A stretch of 64,000 nt of DNA from Panicum virgatum (taxonomy: Eukaryota; Streptophyta; Magnoliopsida; Poales; Poaceae): contig NC_053139.1 of assembly GCF_016808335.1 (NCBI RefSeq), positions 21,080,782-21,144,781 of the forward strand, in the 5' to 3' direction. This document shows, one piece after another, positions 50,600 to 62,809 of this stretch. The notes below the pieces were generated by a model, which worked only from the letters and a program-made list of their open reading frames with translations, was not told the origin of the DNA and did not search any database. Within the stretch, counting starts at the first letter, position 1, and every line of letters begins with the position of its first letter. The position numbers were made by a program, and so were the translations under genes.

Positions 50600-53500
50600 T
50601 GTAACACCCGGTTTATAAAAGAACATAAACCGAGCAATCATATACGTGCCAGGATCAAGTCACACGTATATACAACAGAATGAACAGTATATCATAGCAC
50701 ATATCACGTAAAAAGACATAATAAAGTGAATACGAAAGTTATTTATTACAATAATGACAAAATGTCTGATACAGCGGAAGCGAAGTACAAAATACGATAA
50801 AGCTCTCCGAAGCTGAAGCAGGGCGCCACAGGGACGTCGACTGGGAGACGAAGCACCTAGAAGTCCTCGTAGTCCTGGTAGCGCTGGACGAACTCCCTCG
50901 TGTCAGCAGGAACTGAGCAGCAGTAGCGTAGCCAAGAGGAAAGAGTAGAGAAGAGGCAAGGGTGAGTACACAACTTGTACTCAACAAGTATAACACAAAC
51001 TATGAGGCTCTAGGCTGGCTGACTCAACTGCATTAGCTTTTAAGTGTTGGCAAGATTTTATTAAAGCTAATTACTACGAGTTGATGAATTACCATTAACC
51101 CAGTTACATAGTAATTAATCAAAATTAATTATACTACTACTGAGAACCAAACCAAGACCAAGCCACCAAGGTAACCCCGAGAAGCACCTCCCTCGTCGGA
51201 AGGAGATAACTCCACTAATCAAAAGGAGGATCTGGGCCGCTCATAACCGTGAGCACGGCTAGTATACCAGTTTTACACTCTGCAGAGGTTGCACATCTTT
51301 ACCCACAAGTCGTGAGCTACGCCAGTTGTTCATCACACTTCCTTAGGTGAGATGGCCAGCGACTCACTACGAGGCCTTTAAAAAGAATCTCGTTGGTAAG
51401 GCGTAACCGCGAGAGTTAGGTCGGCGACGATGGGGCCCACCTCCAGGGGTACAAGCACAGGAGCGCAATCCAAGCACAGACCAAGCCGGAGGAGCAGGGA
51501 CCATTGAAGCTTACTACTCTTGCCCCGCAGGTAAGTTACTCCAAACCAAAAAGATCTAATTATTACGCCAAGTCTATCCCATTCTAGCCTTGTGGTAGCG
51601 CTGTTGTCCCAGGTTGTCGCTCTATGAACCGGTCCTTATGGAGAGTGGCCAACCAAGCACTAAGCACCGTGCTGGCCCCCTAAACCATGTTTCTAACAAA
51701 ACCAGTTTTAACGAGAAGTGAGCCACTCAAGCCACACAGAGTGCCACTCTCAGAATTAAATTCAAGTAAACCATTAATCAAATTAATTAAAAAGGACTAG
51801 AGTGTGTTATAGCGCAGCAACCTAGCACAACTAAACAAAATGCAACCCAAAGGTATATATAAAGGAATAAAGTGGCTAGGAAAGTCCTTAAAGGCATACA
51901 GTATTAAAATGCAGTATGAGATTGTAATTAAAGGTGATAGGTTGTTCATGTTATACTTGCCTTCCTCGTACTGCTCCTGCTGCTGCTCAAAGTGCTCCGA
52001 AGACGGCTGCTCCGGGTACTGGTACTGGGGCTCCTCAGATGGATCAACGTCTACTCACGAACACATGGCCAAAACAATGCACGAAAATAAGCATACAAAC
52101 AAACATTAACAAAAACTAAGAAACAGTACATCAATACATAAAAACAGCACACTAAACTACTCTAAAACTATTCTACGCGTTACAACGATCGCGTGGATAT
52201 AAAGAACGCTAAAAACGGAGCTAAAACGCATTTTCTAGGCTAAAAACAAGTTCTAGGGGCTTAATTGTAAGAAAAACAGGGTCCCAGGGGCTTTTCTGCT
52301 AAAACTGAGGACCTAAACATAAATAAACATTAATTCAGGGGTCTAACGTGTAAAAGAAAGAGTGCTGGACGGCGGGTTTGATTTCTGGAAAACTCGGGGG
52401 GGTCCGTGCAAAAATTTGGGCCAAACTGTAATTATTTTTCAAGGGCAGTGGACTGCGGGTTGAATAGCAGAGAGTCCAGGGACTCTTATGCAAAAAGAAC
52501 GGGCCGAACCGTTATCTACAGATCTCGACCGCAGGATTCAGATCTGGCGGTTTGGATTTAATCAACCTACGATCTAATCTGGGGCGTCGGTTTCGGATCG
52601 GACGGACGAAGGGGCTTTTGGCGCTCGGGGCGGCGGCGGAACACCGCCGGAGCAGAGCTCCGCGGCGGCGGCTCGCCGGAGTAGGCGTTTTCTGGGCTAC
52701 AGTGCTCCGTTTGGGCCGGGGTTTGGCCGTGGAGGTTCGGTGTGGAACGCGTAATCCACCTATGGGGTTATCGGGGTTCGGGGAGCTCCGGAGTGGTGAT
52801 GGCAAGGGCGGCGGCGGCCTTGTGCACGGCGGCGCTACGCCGAACGGCGTCTTGGGCTCGGGAAAGGCCTACGTGCCGCAAAAGCTAGCGCAAAAGAATC
52901 TGGAGGAGGCGCGGGTGCTCACCGGGGCTCCTGGTGGCCGGAGGCGTCGTGCAGATGGGTCGCCGGCGGGGTTTGGCGGCGGAAACGGTGCGGTGGCCGT
53001 GGACGGGGTGGTGCGGGGCTCCTCCGGGTCCGCTGACTCGCCGGGAAGACACGAGTGGACCCTGCGAAGGTGTTACAGGGGTCAAAGAAGCTCTGAGGTA
53101 GATGGCGGCGCGGAATTGTGCGGTGGTGCAACTCACCGGCGACGATGCGGGTCGCAATTCCGGCCGTGGCAGGGGCGGATTCGGGGCCAGCGGGCTTGGG
53201 GAAAGCTCCTGGTGGCACGGCGGAGTTGTTGCGGGGTCTTGCGGAGTTGGTGGCGTAGCGGTGTGGCGGGGCTTTGGGACCACGGCGGCGCAGAGCGGCG
53301 GCACGGCGGGGCTGCGCTGATGCGGCGGCTGGGGTGTGTGCGGAGCCAGCGGGATGGGGTGGCGGCGCAGGGGGTGCGACTGGGTTTAAGAAGGGCAGGG
53401 CAGGGGATTGCGGGCGCGGTTGGGGAAGGAAATCCCCGGTGGTTTCGCCGGGGATCTCGGCGGGCCGAGCGCATCCGTTGCGCGAGGTTGAAGGAGGGCC

Positions 53501-54114
53501 TGGAGGGTGGGGCCAGCGGGTCAGCGAGTTGTGGGGAGCGGCCGAGCGTGAGCGTGCGGCGCGCTGGCTGACGGGTAGGGCCGCCGCATCGGTCGGGTGT
53601 GTGCGCGCGGTGCGCGTCGGGCTGAAGCGGAGAGAGGGAGGGAGCGCTTGCTGGGCCGCTGGCGCGGGAGAGGGCGAGGAGTGCGATGCGGGCCGAGCAG
53701 CGGAGAGGAAAAGCGTGCGCGGGGAGGAGGAAAAGGAGAAGGGGAGCTGGGCTGTTGGGGTGCTTGGGCCGGGTTGACTTTGGGTTTCTTGGGCCGGGTT
53801 CTGGGGTTTAGCTGGGCTGGTGGGTTTGGGTTGTTGGGTTCCTTTCCTTTTCTACTTCTATTTCTATTCTATTTCTCACTCAAGCTCAACTATTTGAATT
53901 CAAAAGAAATTTTGAATTCAAACCCCTATGAAATCAAACAATTAAAACAATGCATCAGCATGAATGCATCATCAAAGTTAAACCTAAGAAAATTTTAATT
54001 ACTTGTGAAACAAAAACTAGAATAAATGCAAGACTAACACAATAAACCTTAGAAAATTAAATAAAGCCAATTGAATTTATTAATAAAAGCTGAAATTTAA
54101 AACAGGGTGTTACA
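50600..54114 (-). repeat. Chromovirus 3' LTR, 3515 bp
   Basis: Ends TGTAACACCC and GGGTGTTACA. It has the same length as the 5' LTR. It has a GC-rich core at about 52560-53780 and the stem-loop TGAGTACA-CAACT-TGTACTCA at 50963-50983. Confidence 0.93.
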
Positions 54115-54150
54115 GACCCTACCCCCTTAAAGAAATCTCGTCCCCGAGAT

Positions 54151-56823
54151 TTAGCTGGGCTGGCTAGCAAAGAGATCTGGATATGTCTTCATCAACTCAT
54201 CTTCTCGCTCCCAAGTAGCCTCAGCTTCACTATGGTGACTCCACTGAACTCTGCACATCTTGATGCGCTTATTCCGAGTAACCCTCTCTAATGTCTCCAG
54301 AATCTTCACCGGATGCTCAGTATAAGTCAGATCTTCCTGGACATCGACTCCATCCAGTGGTGCCTGCTCCTCGGGTACTCGCAGACACCTCTTCAGCTGA
54401 GATATATGGAAGACATCATGAACTCCCGAGAGACTGAGCGGTAACTCTAGGCGATAAGCAACTTCGCCTTTCCGCTCTAGCACCTTGAATGGCCCCACAT
54501 ACCGAGGTGCTAACTTCCCTTTGACATTAAATCTGCGGATTCCTCTCATCGGAGACACCTTCAGATATACATAATCACCGACACTGAAAGTCAGGTCTCT
54601 CCGTTTGCCATCAGCATAGCTCTTTTGTCTGCTCTGTGCAATCCTCAGATTCTCTCGCACAGCCTGGACCATCTGCTCTGCATCATCTATGATCTCAGGG
54701 CCAAAGAGCTGCTTTTCACCAATCTGATCCCAATAGAGAGGAGTCCTGCACTTTCTGCCATACAATGCCTCAAAGGGAGACTTCTTCAGACTGGCCTGAT
54801 AGCTGTTGTTATATGAGAACTCAGCATATGACAGGCACTTATCCCAACTAGTACCATACTGAATAGCACAAGCTCTCAGCATATCCTCCAACACTTGGTT
54901 GGTCCTCTCTGTCTGCCCATCTGTCTGAGGGTGATAAGCCGTACTGAAATGCAGCTTCGTATCCAACGAATCATGGAGCTGCTCCCAGAACCGAGAAGTG
55001 AACTGAGACCCTCTGTCAGATATAATCTTCTTGGGCACACCATGCAAGCAGACAATCCGAGAGATGTACAACTCTGCAAGTCTAGCACCGGAGTAAGTAG
55101 TGTTCACTGGAATGAAGTGAGCAACCTTCGTCAGACGATCCACTACTACCCAAATGGAGTTGTACCCTTTCTGAGTACGAGGCAATCCAACAATGAAGTC
55201 CATAGTGATTTCCTCCCATTTCCACTCTGGAATCTTCAGCGGCTGTAACAGACCTGCTGGCCTCTGGTGCTCAGCCTTGACACGCTGACAGGTGTCACAA
55301 ATAGCCACGTACTCAGCCACTGAACGCTTCATACCATACCACCAGAAACGTTCCTTCAGATCATAATACATCTTCGTGCTGCCCGGATGAATAGAGTAAG
55401 CTGTATCATGGGCCTCACTCAGAATCAACTTCCGGAGATCCTTCACATCTGGTACACAGATCCGGTTCTTGTACCACAAGGTACCCTGATCATCCTCTCT
55501 GAAATGAGGAGCCTTGCCCTTCTTGAGCAACTCACGAATCTCCTGCAGCTTCTCATCATCTTTCTGATGCTGCCTGATCTCTGACTCTAGAGTCGGTACT
55601 GCCTCAAATGCTGCACTGGAGGTATGATGCAAGAAGCCCAGACTCAACTGCTCGAACTCCTCGCATAACTCTGGAGGCATCTGGAAAGCCACGGCCATGT
55701 TGACATAACTTCTTCTGCTCAAAGCATCTGCTACAACATTGGCCTTGCCCGGATGATAGTGAATCTCCAGGTCATAATCCTTGACCAACTCTAGCCATCT
55801 TCTCTGCCGCATATTCAGCTCATTCTGCGTGAAAATATACTTGAGGCTCTTGTGATCAGTGTAGATATCACACCGCTGCCCATACAAGTAATGCCTCCAA
55901 ATCTTCAGAGCATGCACAACTGCGGCTAACTCAAGATCATGAGTAGGATAATTCAGCTCATGCCGACGTAACTGCCGTGAAGCATAAGCTATCACTCTGC
56001 CCTCCTGCATCAGAACACACCCAAGACCATCCTTCGAAGCATCACAATACACCGTGAACCTCTTCGTCTGGTCTGGCAGAGTCAGGACTGGCGCCGTAGT
56101 CAACCTTTTCTTCAACTCATCAAAGGCCATCTGACGCTCATCAGTCCATACAAAAGCCACATTCTTCTCTAGCAAAGAAGTCAAAGGCTTCGCGATCTTG
56201 GAGAAATTCTCAATGAACCTCCGATAATATCCTGCTAAGCCCAAGAAAGACCTGACTTCCTTCACTGTCTGCGGTGTCTCCCACTCGAGCACATCCTTCA
56301 CCTTGCTCGGATCAACAGCAATGCCTCCCTGAGAGATAACATGTCCGAGGAATGGAACCTCGTCAATCCAGAACTCGCACTTGCTGAACTTGGCATACAA
56401 CTGATGCTCTCTCAATCTCTGCAATACGAGTCTCAGATGCTCCTCATGCTCTTCTTCTGTCTTGGAGAAGATCAGAATATCATCAATGAAAATCACCACG
56501 AAGACATCCAGATAGTCCATGAAAACCATGTTCATCAGATGCATGAAGTAAGCCGGGGCATTAGTCAAGCCGAAGGACATGACCGTATACTCATATAGCC
56601 CGTACTTGCAGGTGAATGCCGTCTTCGGAATATCCCCAGGACGGATCCTCAGCTGAAAATAGCCCGAACGAAGATCAATCTTCGAGAATATACGAGCACC
56701 TCGAAGCAGATCAAAGAGATCCTCAATACGGGGCAGTGGATGCTTGTTCTTGATAGTGACAGCATTCAGCTCCCGATAATCTACACACATCCTCTTCGAG
56801 CCATCCTTCTTATCCACCAGCAA
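54151..56823 (-). CDS. Chromovirus Pol: RT, RNase H, integrase, chromodomain
   Basis: 890 codons. RT begins near residue 10 ([14 protein letters not shown]) with the catalytic FIDD at about 112-115. RNase H has [10 protein letters not shown] and YTDHKSL (about 250-370). The integrase zinc region has H..H then CDTCQ (about 470-530). The integrase core has [18 protein letters not shown] and [13 protein letters not shown] (about 545-660). At the C-terminus is a chromodomain-like segment ([28 protein letters not shown]), as in Tekay/Del elements that target chromatin. The ATG here is only the first Met after a TAG; the real frame is continuous with gag-protease. Confidence 0.93.
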   Translation of the reverse strand: MLVDKKDGSKRMCVDYRELNAVTIKNKHPLPRIEDLFDLLRGARIFSKIDLRSGYFQLRIRPGDIPKTAFTCKYGLYEYTVMSFGLTNAPAYFMHLMNMVFMDYLDVFVVIFIDDILIFSKTEEEHEEHLRLVLQRLREHQLYAKFSKCEFWIDEVPFLGHVISQGGIAVDPSKVKDVLEWETPQTVKEVRSFLGLAGYYRRFIENFSKIAKPLTSLLEKNVAFVWTDERQMAFDELKKRLTTAPVLTLPDQTKRFTVYCDASKDGLGCVLMQEGRVIAYASRQLRRHELNYPTHDLELAAVVHALKIWRHYLYGQRCDIYTDHKSLKYIFTQNELNMRQRRWLELVKDYDLEIHYHPGKANVVADALSRRSYVNMAVAFQMPPELCEEFEQLSLGFLHHTSSAAFEAVPTLESEIRQHQKDDEKLQEIRELLKKGKAPHFREDDQGTLWYKNRICVPDVKDLRKLILSEAHDTAYSIHPGSTKMYYDLKERFWWYGMKRSVAEYVAICDTCQRVKAEHQRPAGLLQPLKIPEWKWEEITMDFIVGLPRTQKGYNSIWVVVDRLTKVAHFIPVNTTYSGARLAELYISRIVCLHGVPKKIISDRGSQFTSRFWEQLHDSLDTKLHFSTAYHPQTDGQTERTNQVLEDMLRACAIQYGTSWDKCLSYAEFSYNNSYQASLKKSPFEALYGRKCRTPLYWDQIGEKQLFGPEIIDDAEQMVQAVRENLRIAQSRQKSYADGKRRDLTFSVGDYVYLKVSPMRGIRRFNVKGKLAPRYVGPFKVLERKGEVAYRLELPLSLSGVHDVFHISQLKRCLRVPEEQAPLDGVDVQEDLTYTEHPVKILETLERVTRNKRIKMCRVQWSHHSEAEATWEREDELMKTYPDLFASQPS

Positions 56824-56835
56824 TAATGGAAAAGC

Positions 56836-58095
56836 CTAAGGAGAGAAGCTGCGACGGATATAGCCCTTGGCTAGCAACTCATCAATAGTCTTCTTAACTT
56901 CTTCATGCTCTATAGGTGCCATACGGTAGGGCCGCTTTGCAATAGGAGCTGTGCCAGGCAAGAGATCAATGCAAAACTCAATGGCACGTTCAGGCGGCAT
57001 ACCTGGCAAATCATCCGGAAAGACATCCGGGAATTCAGACACCACGCGAATACCGTCCGTGGGTCTAGCCTCCATCTGATGAAGAAATCCAGAAGGCTCT
57101 ACTGCACTGATAACAACCTCTTGGCCACTGGAAGCTGATAACAAGACTGTCCTCTGAGCACAATCTATCCGGACTCCCCACTTGGCCAGAGTCTCCATTC
57201 CCAGAATGACATCAATGCCCTTGGTGTCTAGCACCATCAGATCAGTACAGAACTCTACTCCCCTCAAAGAAACACTGACTCTCGGGCAGTAAGTGTGAGA
57301 CCTCAACTGTCCTCCCGGTGAAGATACTAACAGGCACCTCTTTAATGTGCTAGTATGAATACCATGATGCTCGACAAAAGACTGAGTAATGAAGGAATGC
57401 GTAGCACCAGTATCAAAAAGCACTGTAGCTGGATATGAATTAACCATGAACGTACCAATAACCACGTTGGGAGCCTCGGCCGCTGACTCGGCCGTCACGT
57501 GGTTCACCCTGCCCTGTGCTGGCGCCCTGGGCTGAGCTGGGCGCCCCTGCTGTCCCGCCTGCGCCTTCCGGGGGCAAGCGTTGGCGTAGTGCCCCGGCTG
57601 GCCGCAGTGAAAGCAGGTGCGAGGTGATCCCTGAGCCTGCTGTCCGGTAGGAGCTGCCGGACGTGGAGCCTGTGGTGCCGGTGGAGCCGGTGGAGCACGA
57701 GCCGGAGGTGCCGGTAACCTCGGGCCCTGACCTGCCTGCTGCTGTCGAGGCGGGTACTGCTGTGGTGGCCTCTGCTGGTACTGCTGAGGAGGCCGGTACT
57801 GAGGCTGGTACTGCTGGGGCTGCTGGAGTCGAGGACGAGTGTTGCTACCGGAAGCAACGGGGACAATCTTCCTCTTCTTGTCCTCCATCTCCAGGTGCTT
57901 ACGCTCAGTGTTGAGCGCACTGTCAACCAGATGGTTGAAGTCGTCGAAGCGGAGGTTGAGCAGCGCGTACTGGAGGTAGTCCTCAAGACCCTCCATGAAG
58001 TGCTCCTGCTTCTTGCGGTCATCCGCAACCTCGGCAGGGGCGTAGCGTGCCAGCTGAAGAAAGCGATCACGATACTCCGTGACCGACATAGTCCC
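56836..58095 (-). CDS. Chromovirus Gag C-terminal part and protease (exon 2)
   Basis: After the intron the frame continues GTMSVTEYRDRFLQL, the end of the gag domain. A Gln/Pro-rich linker follows, then a zinc knuckle CFHCGQPGHYANACP and a retropepsin-like protease with VLFDTGATHSFI (D-T-G intact). It ends LLAKGYIRRSFSP and then TAG (56838-56836), where related elements have Trp. This stop is in frame with Pol, so the lesion is a single nonsense codon. Confidence 0.9.
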   Translation of the reverse strand, partial: GTMSVTEYRDRFLQLARYAPAEVADDRKKQEHFMEGLEDYLQYALLNLRFDDFNHLVDSALNTERKHLEMEDKKRKIVPVASGSNTRPRLQQPQQYQPQYRPPQQYQQRPPQQYPPRQQQAGQGPRLPAPPARAPPAPPAPQAPRPAAPTGQQAQGSPRTCFHCGQPGHYANACPRKAQAGQQGRPAQPRAPAQGRVNHVTAESAAEAPNVVIGTFMVNSYPATVLFDTGATHSFITQSFVEHHGIHTSTLKRCLLVSSPGGQLRSHTYCPRVSVSLRGVEFCTDLMVLDTKGIDVILGMETLAKWGVRIDCAQRTVLLSASSGQEVVISAVEPSGFLHQMEARPTDGIRVVSEFPDVFPDDLPGMPPERAIEFCIDLLPGTAPIAKRPYRMAPIEHEEVKKTIDELLAKGYIRRSFSP

Positions 58096-58206
58096 CTGAA
58101 TTCACAAAGACAGATAGATATCGGAAGATTAACTCAAGATTCATAAGGATAGAACAAGGGGGCATTAGCTCAAAAGAAAACGCTGAATGATTATACTTAA
58201 GATTAC
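58096..58206 (-). other. Intron in gag, 111 bp
   Basis: On the minus strand the gag frame reads EFLALKQ and is followed by GTAATCTTAAG. AT/pyrimidine-rich sequence ends in GTGAATTCAG, after which the frame resumes GTMSVTEYRD. Joining at these GT-AG borders gives the unbroken LKQG(T/S)M consensus of Tekay-type Gag. Without splicing the frame stops at 58165. There is no direct repeat at the borders to suggest an insertion. Confidence 0.8.
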
Positions 58207-58719
58207 CTGCTTCAGTGCAAGGAACTCCTTCTGCTTCATCTTCATAACGCCCGCGGGGACGTTGTGGCTACGGAAACGCTCCCTGAACTGGAGCCAAGTG
58301 AGGGACTCGCGGTCGTGAACTGGGTGGGACTCCCACCAGTCCAAAGCTGCCCCTCGCAGCTGTCCTGCTGCGTACAAGACGCGCTCACGATCATCGCACT
58401 GGGCGATGTCCAGCTGACGCTCCACTGCACGGAGCCAGTCGTCAGCCTGAAGAGGGTCGGACGTGTGAGAGAACGTCGGCGGGTGACCCCTCAGGAACTC
58501 AGCACGCCTGTCGCGAGGCTGCGGCGGTGGAGGAGGCGGAGGCTGAGTGTGAGCGTGCTGAAGAGCCTGAACGGTGTTGTTCAGGGTAGCCATCATCTGC
58601 ATCTGGAGCTGGAAGTACTGCTCCGGAGTCAAAGGCGGAGGCATCGGGATCCCGGTACCCTGGTTGTTCTGACCCTGCTGCTGGCCAGAACCGGAACCGG
58701 TGCTCCTAGTGTTCACCAT
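58207..58719 (-). CDS. Chromovirus Gag N-terminal part (exon 1)
   Basis: 171 codons from MVNTRSTGSG. It has a low-complexity Gln/Pro start, then the gag domain: PLQADDWLRAVERQLD, YAAGQLRGAALDWWE and LTWLQFRERFRSH. It ends at KQKEFLALKQ at the intron donor. Confidence 0.9.
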
Positions 58720-59289
58720 CTGATTTGAACAAAAGATTTCACGAGTAAGGATATTGCAGGAATAAATTCAGATGGATATGATAACTCTTTGCGGAAAAAG
58801 ACTCAGCCATGATAAAGTAGACAGGATAGAGTTGACTGTTTTACCCCCAACGATCTAACCCATTTTATTAATTAGTTAACTTTAACATCAGAGTGATTTT
58901 CTTTAAACAAAAATTAAGCTACTAAGCTATGCAATTATTCAAAAATCCAAATCAAACATGTAGCATAATAACAAGCAGACAATTTTCACAACTTAGCCGA
59001 GTTTAGCAATAGACTCGACTAACACAACGCGTCGCAGAACGTGCTATCGTATTATTATAAAAAGGTCACCTAGCTATACTCAAGGTGGTCAGATGACTGA
59101 TTCAGGCCAAAATCTACGAAACTGTTCTTCAGAGAGAGAAATCAAGGCAAGAAAGGTAAAAGTCATAGAAGTCAAGGGGTATAATAGTAAAATAGTTTCA
59201 GCAGGCAAGGATTGGAGAGAAGAAGTCCTAAAACTCGACCAGTTCTATCTAGGCTTCGTCCTACAGTCGATACGGCTCTGATACCACTC
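58720..59289 (-). other. Chromovirus leader and primer-binding site
   Basis: Non-coding leader of about 550 nt between the primer site (59275-59286) and the gag start. Part of it (about 58800-58895, with TTTTACCCCCAACGATCTAA) is repeated at about 63905-64000 in the older gag-protease element, which supports a common origin. Confidence 0.75.
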
Positions 59290-62200
59290 TGTAACACCCG
59301 GTTTATAAAAGAACATAAACCGAGCAATCATATACGTGCCAGGATCAAGTCACACGTATATACAACAGAATGAACAGTATATCATAGCACATATCACGTA
59401 AAAAGACATAATAAAGCGAATACAAAAGTTATTTATTACAATAATGACAAAATGTCTGATACAGCGGAAGCGAAGTACAAAATACGATAAAGCTCTCCGA
59501 AGCTGAAGCAGGGCGCCACAGGGACGTCGACTGGGAGACGAAGCACCTAGAAGTCCTCGTAGTCCTGGTAGCGCTGGACGAACTCCCTCGTGTCAGCAGG
59601 AACTGAGCAGCAGTAGCGTAGCCAAGAGGAAAAAGTAGAGAAGAGACAAGGGTGAGTACACAACTTGTACTCAACAAGTATAACACAAACTATGAGGCTC
59701 TAGGCTGGCTGACTCAACTGCATTAGCTTTTAAGTGTTGGCAAGATTTTATTAAAGCTAATTACTACGAGTTGATGAATTACCATTAACCCAGTTACATA
59801 GTAATTAATCAGAATTAATTATACTACTACTGAGAACCAAACCAAGACCAAGCCACCAAGGTAACCCCGAGAAGCACCTCCCTCGTCGGAAGGAGATAAC
59901 TCCACTAATCAAAAGGAGGATCTGGGCCGCTCATAACCGTGAGCACGGCTAGTATACCAGTTTTACACTCTGCAGAGGTTGCACATCTTTACCCACAAGT
60001 CGTGAGCTACGCCAGTTGTTCATCACACTTCCTTAGGTGAGATGGCCAGCGACTCACTACGAGGCCTTTAAAAAGAATCTCGTTGGTAAGGCGTAACCGC
60101 GAGAGTTAGGTCGGCGACGATGGGGCCCACCTCCAGGGGTACAAGCACAGGAGCGCAATCCAAGCACAGACCAAGCCGGAGGAGCAGGGACCATTGAAGC
60201 TTACTACTCTTGCCCCGCAGGTAAGTTACTCCAAACCAAAAAGATCTAATTATTACGCCAAGTCTATCCCATTCTAGCCTTGTGGTAGCGCTGTTGTCCC
60301 AGGTTGTCGCTCTATGAACCGGTCCTTATGGAGAGTGGCCAACCAAGCACTAAGCACCGTGCTGGCCCCCTAAACCATGTTTCTAACAAAACCAGTTTTA
60401 ACGAGAAGTGAGCCACTCAAGCCACACAGAGTGCCACTCTCAGAATTAAATTCAAGTAAACCATTAATCAAATTAATTAAAAAGGACTAGAGTGTGTTAT
60501 AGCGCAGCAACCTAGCACAACTAAACAAAATGCAACCCAAAGGTATATATAAAGGAATAAAGTGGCTAGGAAAGTCCTTAAAGGCATACAGTATTAAAAT
60601 GCAGTATGAGATTGTAATTAAAGGTGATAGGTTGTTTATGTTATACTTGCCTTCCTCGTACTGCTCCTGCTGCTGCTCAAAGTGCTCCGAAGACGGCTGC
60701 TCCGGGTACTGGTACTGGGGCTCCTCAGATGGATCAACGTCTACTCACGAACACATGGCCAAAACAATGCACGAAAATAAGCATACAAACAAACATTAAC
60801 AAAAACTAAGAAACAGTATATCAATACATAAAAACAGCACACTAAACTACTCTAAAACTATTCTACGCGTTACAACGATCGCGTGGATATAAAGAACGCT
60901 AAAAACGGAGCTAAAACGCATTTTCTAGGCTAAAAACAAGTTCTAGGGGCTTAATTGTAAGAAAAACAGGGTCCCAGGGGCTTTTCTGCTAAAACTGAGG
61001 ACCTAAACGTAAATAAACATTAATTCAGGGGTCTAACGTGTAAAAGAAAGAGTGCTGGACGGCGGGTTTGATTTCTGGAAAACTCAGGGGGGTCCGTGCA
61101 AAAATTTGGGCCAAACTGTAATTATTTTTCAAGGGCAGTGGACTGCGGGTTGAATAGCAGAGAGTCCAGGGACTCTTATGCAAAAAGAACGGGCCGAACC
61201 GTTATCTACAGATCTCGACCGCAGGATTCAGATCTGGCGGTTTGGATTTAATCAACCTACGATCTAATCTGGGGCGTCGGTTTCGGATCGGACGGACGAA
61301 GGGGCTTTTGGCGCTCGGGGCGGCGGCGGAACACCGCCGGAGCAGAGCTCCGCGGCGGCGGCTCGCCGGAGTAGGGGTTTTCTGGGCTACAGTGCTCCGT
61401 TTGGGCCGGGGTTTGGCCGTGGAGGTTCGGTGTGGAACGCGTAATCCACCTATGGGGTTATCGGGGTTCGGGGAGCTCCGGAGTGGTGATGGCAAGGGCG
61501 GCGGCGGCCTTGTGCACGGCGGCGCTACGCCGAACGGCGTCTTGGGCTCGGGAAAGGCCTACGTGCCGCAAAAGCTAGCGCAAAAGAATCTGGAGGAGGT
61601 GCGGGTGCTCACCGGGGCTCCTGGTGGCCGGAGGCGTCGCGCAGATGGGTCGCCGGCGGGGTTTGGCGGCGGAAACGGTGCGGTGGCCGTGGACGGGGTG
61701 GTGCGGGGCTCCTCCGGGTCCGCTGACTCGCCGGGAAGACATGAGTGGACCCTGCGAAGGTGTTACAGGGGTCAAAGAAGCTCTGAGGTACACGGCGGCG
61801 CGGAATTGTGCGGTGGTGCAACTCACCGGCGACGATGCGGGTCGCAATTCCGGCCGTGGCAGGGGCGGATTCGGGGCCAGCGGGCTTGGGGAAAGCTCCT
61901 GGTGGCACGGCGGAGTTGTTGCGGGGTCTTGCGGAGTTGGTGGCGCAGCGGTGTGGCGGGGCTTTGGGACCACGGCGGCGCAGAGCGGCGGCACGGCGGG
62001 GCTGCGCTGATGCGGCGGCTGGGGTGTGTGCGGAGCCAGCGGGATGGGGTGGCGGCGCAGGGGGTGCGGCTGGGTTTAAGAAGGGCAGGGCAGGGGATTG
62101 CGGGCGCGGTTGGGGAAGGAAATCCCCGGTGGTTTCGCCGGGGATCTCGGCGGGCCGAGCGCATCCGTTGCGCGAGGTTGAAGGAGGGCCTGGAGGGTGG

Positions 62201-62804
62201 GGCCAGCGGGTCAGCGAGTTGTGGGGAGCGGCCGAGCGTGAGCGTGCGGCGCGCTGGCTGACGGGTAGGGCCGCCCCATCGGTCGGGTGTGTGCGCGCGG
62301 TGTGCGTCGGGCTGAAGCGGAGAGAGGGAGGGAGCGCTTGCTGGGCCGCTGGCGCGGGAGAGGGCGAGGAGTGCGATGCGGGCCGAGCAGCGGAGAGGAA
62401 AAGCGTGCGCGGGGAGGAGGAAAAGGAGAAGGGGAGCTGGGCTGTTGGGGTGCTTGGGCCGGGTTGACTTTGGGTTTCCTGGGCCGGGTTCTGGGGTTTA
62501 GCTGGGCTGGTGGGTTTGGGTTGTTGGGTTCCTTTCCTTTTCTACTTCTATTTCTATTCTATTTCTCACTCAAGCTCAACTATTTGAATTCAAAAGAAAT
62601 TTTGAATTCAAACCCCTATGAAATCAAACAATTAAAACAATGCATCAGCATGAATGCATCATCAAAGTTAAACCTAAGAAAATTTTAATTACTTGTGAAA
62701 CAAAAACTAGAATAAATGCAAGACTAACACAATAAACCTTTGAAAATTAAATAAAGCCAATTGAATTTATTAATAAAAGCTGAAATTTAAAACAGGGTGT
62801 TACA
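59290..62804 (-). repeat. Chromovirus 5' LTR, 3515 bp
   Basis: Same ends and length as the LTR at 50600. It contains the GC-rich core (about 61250-62470) and the stem-loop at 59653-59673. Immediately inward is the GAG spacer and the primer-binding site. Confidence 0.93.
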
Positions 62805-62809
62805 TAATG

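Larger units (their letters stand above)
50600..62804 (-). mobile_element. Tekay-like Ty3/gypsy chromovirus, complete, 12.2 kb
   Basis: Two LTRs of 3515 bp each, perfect target duplication TAATG (50595-50599, 62805-62809), Met-tRNA primer site TGGTATCAGAGC (minus, 59286-59275) and polypurine tract TTAAGGGGGTAGGGTC. Gag-pol in order: gag with a small intron, CCHC, protease, RT, RNase H, integrase, chromodomain. Reading along the LTRs I find about 20 differences (about 0.6 percent), so it is young. The one lesion I found in the coding region is a TAG between protease and RT. Confidence 0.93.

Noticed and set aside
52552..53571. A 339-codon plus-strand ORF, almost identical at 61242-62261
   Set aside because: It lies in the GC-rich core of both chromovirus LTRs, antisense to the element. 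The two copies agree only because the LTRs are recent, and the older LTR at 46654 does not keep it.
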